From Ianthella basta (lineage: Eukaryota; Porifera; Demospongiae; Verongiida; Ianthellidae), in NCBI GenBank assembly GCA_964019415.1, contig OZ025870.1, positions 7,310,915 through 7,374,914 of the forward strand: a stretch of DNA of 64,000 nt, written 5' to 3'. The notes under the pieces were generated by a model. It was not told where the DNA came from. It did no database searches and saw nothing but the letters and a program-made list of their open reading frames with translations. The position numbers and the translations under genes were made by a program. Shown here one piece after another: positions 60,518 to 64,000 of the stretch. Position 1 is the stretch's first letter. Each line of letters starts with the position of its first letter.

Positions 60518-61749
60518 CAGAAGGGTTGGCCTGATCAGGTATCTGAGTCTTTGAAGCCATTCCACAACCGCAAGATGGAGCTAACACTTGAAGGGGGTCG
60601 TGTTTTGTGGGGTATCCAGGTGGTTGTACCACAGAAATGCTGACAAGCAGTGTTGGACATGCTTCCTGAAGGTCATCCTGGGATTGTGCGGATGAAGTCT
60701 GTAGCGAGGAGTTACATGTGGTGGCCAGGCTTGGATGACAACTTGTCCACTGTTGCCAAGCAGTGTCTGCCCTGCCAAGGAGTACTGAAGTTGCCTGCTG
60801 TGGCCCCTCTTCACCCTTGGTTGTGGCCTGATCAGCCATGGGACAGGGTTCATGTAGATTTTGCGGGTCTATTCATGGGACAGATGTTTTCTGTGTTGGT
60901 GGACGCTCACTCGAAGTGGCCGGAGGTAGTGCCATGTCCTCCACCACGTCTGCTCAGACTATCACTGTGTTGAGGAACATGTTCTTCTGTTATGGTATTC
61001 CGCAACAGTTGGTCTCTGACAACGGGCCTCAGTTCACGTCAGTGGAATTCACATCTTTTTGCCGAGCCAATGGAATTAAACGTATTAGAACTGCTCCTTA
61101 CCACCCTGCATCAAACGGTCTTGCAGAGAGATTTGTCCAGTCATTTAAGATGGCTATGAGGAAGGCAGAGAAGGACAGGTTGCCTTTTTCTCAGCGTCTT
61201 GCCACTTTCTTGTTGACCTACAGGACTACGCCACATGCTACCACCAATGTGGCTCCATGTGTCTTGTTTTTGGGTCGCACGGTTTGCACACGGCTGGACA
61301 TGTTACGACTGGATGGTGGTGCGATGGTTGCTGAAAAGCAATCACAGCAGAAGGAACGCCATGACAAATGTTGTAGCGCACGCCAGTTCTGAGAAGGCCA
61401 AGCTGTGATGGTACGAGACTTCCACGGGAGTACCAAGTGGATGGAAGGCAGCATTAACAAGAGATTGGGACCAGTGACATATTTAGTTAAGTTACCAAGA
61501 GGAGTTGTGTGGAAGAGGCATGTCGACCACATTCGAGAACATTTTGTGGACGAGACTGACACTTTTTCACATGGGGGAGAGGAAAGGGATCCTCTTGTTT
61601 CTCCTGTCTCGGTTCCTCATCCTGTTGTTCCTAACTCAGTGCCTGAGGAGTCTGAGGAGGTTGTTCAGGATGAGTCAATGGAGACTCCTGTGGTGGAATC
61701 CAGGGTGGAACCATCAGTGCCGTCTGCCTTACCAATAGACCATTGCCGT
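60518..61749 (+). pseudogene. Gypsy pol part 3: integrase, truncated
   Basis: Coding resumes with QKGWPDQV. TGA at 60641-60643 interrupts it before an integrase zinc domain whose second His (GHPGIV) and CLPC cysteines are present; the first His position reads Asp. The core follows with VHVDFAG (D), then SDNGPQF (D) and LAERFVQ (E) in a D-X35-E arrangement. Near 60930 one base is missing and the frame changes. After TGA 61390-61392 the same frame continues with GQAVMVRDF, RLGPVTYLVKL (GPY/F module) and KRHVDHIRE, followed by a Pro/Glu-rich tail. The last codons before the satellite are PSALPIDHC; the natural C-terminus and the 3' LTR are lost. Confidence 0.9.
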
Positions 61750-64000
61750 GTCATACACATTAGTTTGGGTGGGTAAGACTCCCCCCATGTTAGTGGGTAG
61801 GAGAAAAATTGTTTGCAACATCTGGAGTCATGCAGTTGAGTTTGGGTTGGTAAGACTCACCCCTTGCTTGTGGGCAGGAAAAAAGTTGTTTGCAACATCT
61901 GGAGTTATCCACTAAAGTTTGGGTGGGAAAGACTCCCCCCTTGCCAATGGGCAGGAGTAAAGACATTTGCAACATCTGCAGTCATGCACTTGAGTTTGGG
62001 TGGTTAATACTTCCTCTTGGCCAGTGGGCAGAAGAAAAGTCGATCACAACATTTCGAGTCATGCAATTGAGTTTGGGTGGGTAAGACTCTCCCCTTGGTA
62101 ATGGCCAGGAGAAAAGACCTTTTGCAGCATCTGCAGTCATGCACTGGAGTTTGAGTGAGTAAGACTCTCCTCTTGCTAATGGGCAGGAAAAAGGTTGTTT
62201 GCAACATATGCAGTCATGCACTAAAGTTTGGGTGGGTAAGACTCCCCCTTTGCTAATGGCCAGGAGAAAAGGGCGTTTGTAACGTCTGGAGTTATACACT
62301 TTAGTTTGGGTGGGTAAGACTCACCCCATGCCAGTGGGTAGTATAAAATTTGTTTGCTGCATCTGAAGTCATGCACTTGAATTTGGGTGTGTAAGACACC
62401 CCCTTGGTAATGGGCAGGAGAAAAGTCGTTTGCAACATGTAGAGCCATGAACTGGAATTTGGGTGGGTAAGACTCCCCCTTGCTAATGGGCAGGAGAAAA
62501 GTTGTTTGCAACATCTACAGTCGTGCACTGGAGTTTGGGTTGGTAAGACTCCCCCTTTACTAATGGGCAGGAGAAAAGTCATTTGCAACACCTGGAGTCA
62601 TGCATATGAATTTGGGTGGTTAAGACTCCCCCTTTACTAATGGGCAGGAGAAAAGTCGTTTGCAACATCTGGAGCCATGCACTGTAGTCTAGGTGGGTAA
62701 GACTCGCCCTATACTATTTTGCAGGAGAAAAGTTGCTCAAAACATCTAAAGTCAAGCACTAGAATTTGGGTTGGGTAAGACTCCCCTTTGCTAATGGGCA
62801 GGAGAAAAGTTGTTTGCAACATCTACAGTCGTGCACTGGAGTTTGGGTTGGTAAGACTTCCCCTTTACTAATGGGCAGGAGAAAGGTCATTTGCAACACC
62901 TGGAGTCATGCATATGAATTTGGGTGGTTAAGACTCCCCCTTTACTAATGGGCAAGAGAAAAGTCGTTTGCAACATCTGGAGCCATGCACTGGAGTCTAG
63001 GTGGGTAAGACTCGCCCTATACTATTTTGCAGGAGAAATGTCGTTTGCAACATGTGGAGTCATGCACTTGAGTTTGGGTGGGTAAGACTCCCCCTTGCTA
63101 GTGGGCAGTAGAAATGTCGTTTGCAACATCTAGAGTCATGAACTGGAGATTGGGTGGGCAAGACTCCTCCCTTTCTAATTGTCAGGAGAAATGTTGTTTG
63201 CATCATTTAGAGTCATGCATTGGAGTTTGGGTTGGTAAGACTACCCTCTTGCTAATGGGTAGGAGAAAAGTTGTTTGAAAATATCTAGAGTCATGCACTG
63301 GAGTTTGGGTGGGTAAGACTCCCCCCTTTCTAATCGGCAGGAGAAAAGTCGTATGCAAGATTAAGAGTCACGCACTGGAGTTTGGGTTGGTAAGACTCCC
63401 CCTATCTAATGAGCAGGAGAAATGTTGTTTGCATCATTTAGAGTCATGCATTGGAGTTTGGGTTGGTAAGATTCCCCTCTTGCTAATGGGTAGGAGAAAG
63501 GTCGTTAGAAAATATCTTGAGTCATGCACTGGAGTCTGGGTGGGTAAGACTTGCCATATACTATTATGCAGGAGAAAAGTCGTTTGCAGCATCTGGAGTC
63601 AAGCACCAGAATTTGGGTTGGGTAAGAATCTCCCCTTGCTAATGGGCAGGAGATAAGCCGTTTGCAACATCTAGAGTCATGCACTGGAGTTTGGGTGGGT
63701 AAGACTCCCCCCTTTCTAATTGGCAGGAGAAAAGTCGTATGCAAGATTAAGAGTCACGCACAAGAGATTGGGAGGGTAAGACTCCCACCTTGCTAATGGG
63801 CAGGAGAAAAGTCGTTTGCAACATCTGGAGTCATGCATTAGAGTTTGGGTGGGTAAGACTTTCCCTTTGCTAAAGGGCATGTGAAAAGTCGTTTGTAAAA
63901 TCTGCAGTCATGCACTAGAGTTTGGGTGGGGTAGGACTCCCCCCTGGCTAATGGGTAGGAGAAAAGTCGTTTGCAACATCTAGAGTAATACACTGGAGTT
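61750..64000 (+). repeat. 77-bp satellite array, forward block 3
   Basis: Forward-oriented satellite starts directly at the truncated Gypsy end (TCATACACATTAGTTTGGG) and continues to the window edge. It contains a 308-bp duplication (62513 versus about 62819), a 231-bp duplication (63188 versus 63419) and a segment repeated about five units apart (63321 versus 63707). An open frame crossing the Gypsy-satellite junction gains only about nine satellite codons and is fortuitous. No gene is seen. Confidence 0.93.
62513..63050 (+). repeat. 308-bp (4-unit) tandem duplication
   Basis: The unit series CTACAGTCGTGCACTGG, then CACCTGGAGTCATGCATATG, then GAGCCATGCACTG, then CTATACTATTTTGCAGG occurs twice with an offset of about 308 bp (62513 and 62819 starts). 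Units elsewhere in the block differ much more. Confidence 0.8.

Larger units (their letters stand above)
57355..61749 (+). mobile_element. Ty3/Gypsy LTR retrotransposon, decayed, 3' LTR missing
   Basis: The order is 5' LTR, primer-binding site, gag, protease, RT, RNase H, integrase, which is the Ty3/Gypsy (Metaviridae) order. Two CCHC knuckles in Gag and a GPY/F-type integrase end suggest a Mag-like or related clade, but this is not tested. Inside the RNase H-integrase interval a 234-bp solo LTR of the same family is inserted. The internal region runs into forward satellite at 61749/61750 without a polypurine tract or a 3' LTR. The reading frame has four TGA codons, one deletion with frame change (near 59113) and one single-base frameshift (near 60930), so the copy is dead. 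Confidence 0.93.

Noticed and set aside
57701..61392. Alternative genetic code with TGA as a sense codon
   Set aside because: The same element also has a frameshift, a deletion and an inserted LTR, so it is simply decayed. The CR1/L2-like fragment carries an in-frame TAG (36154) and the hAT a TAG (51852), as expected of ordinary pseudogenes.
58204..61562. Minus-strand open frames in the Gypsy element
   Set aside because: They are antisense shadows of gag, RT and integrase coding, with no domain of their own.
61405..61776. Chimeric Gypsy-satellite protein
   Set aside because: The frame gains only about nine satellite codons by chance after the breakpoint and lies downstream of several stops.
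1..64000. CENP-B box in the satellite unit (GTCGTTTGCAAC region)
   Set aside because: Only a few positions of the known box pattern fit, and the required CGGG at the far end is absent.
1..64000. tRNA or other polymerase III genes derived from the satellite unit
   Set aside because: No A-box/B-box pair or T-run terminator of suitable spacing is visible in the unit.

Overview
The window is eukaryotic, almost certainly metazoan, repeat DNA with no recognisable host gene. About 54 kb of it is one tandem satellite with a unit of about 77 bp. The rest is five transposable-element insertions, one of which carries a nested solo LTR. The evidence for a eukaryote is the satellite plus two non-LTR retrotransposon fragments, a hAT/ZBED DNA transposon, a Ty3/Gypsy LTR retrotransposon and an unclassified terminal-inverted-repeat element. 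The host species cannot be read from the sequence; a marine invertebrate is only a guess.

Layout. Taking forward as the strand that reads GTTTGCAACATC...GAGTCATGCACT, the satellite is forward at 1-27770, reverse at 27771-42155, forward at 42156-46385, reverse at 46386-57354 and forward again from 61750 to the end. The first 27 kb contains no transposon and carries kilobase-scale higher-order duplications, including a 3.67-kb tandem pair at about 15.87-23.21 kb and a 3.24-kb segment repeated 10.18 kb downstream. The middle of the array (27.8-57.4 kb) is more diverged and holds all the insertions: a LINE RT fragment (31700-32851, minus), a CR1/L2-like LINE 3' end (35983-36952, plus), a nearly intact hAT element with an 8-bp target duplication (51018-53325, minus), a 1039-bp element with CACAGGGTA-type inverted termini (55843-56881), and a decayed Gypsy element (57355-61749, plus). 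The Gypsy element has lost its 3' LTR where it abuts forward satellite.

How the parts relate. Four of the five insertions interrupt the satellite without disturbing its orientation, and the target duplications allow the empty site to be reconstructed. The Gypsy element is the exception: satellite orientation differs on its two sides and its 3' end is missing, so it sits at a rearrangement breakpoint. None of the elements has an intact open reading frame for its full enzyme set. The hAT transposase is broken by one stop codon. The Gypsy gag-pol is broken by four TGA codons, one deletion, one 1-nt frameshift and a nested solo LTR. The many 60-130-residue open frames in the satellite on both strands come from the 77-bp period (77 mod 3 = 2) and are not genes.

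Limits. All boundaries and repeat offsets were read by eye. Element clades are assigned from motifs only, with no database search.
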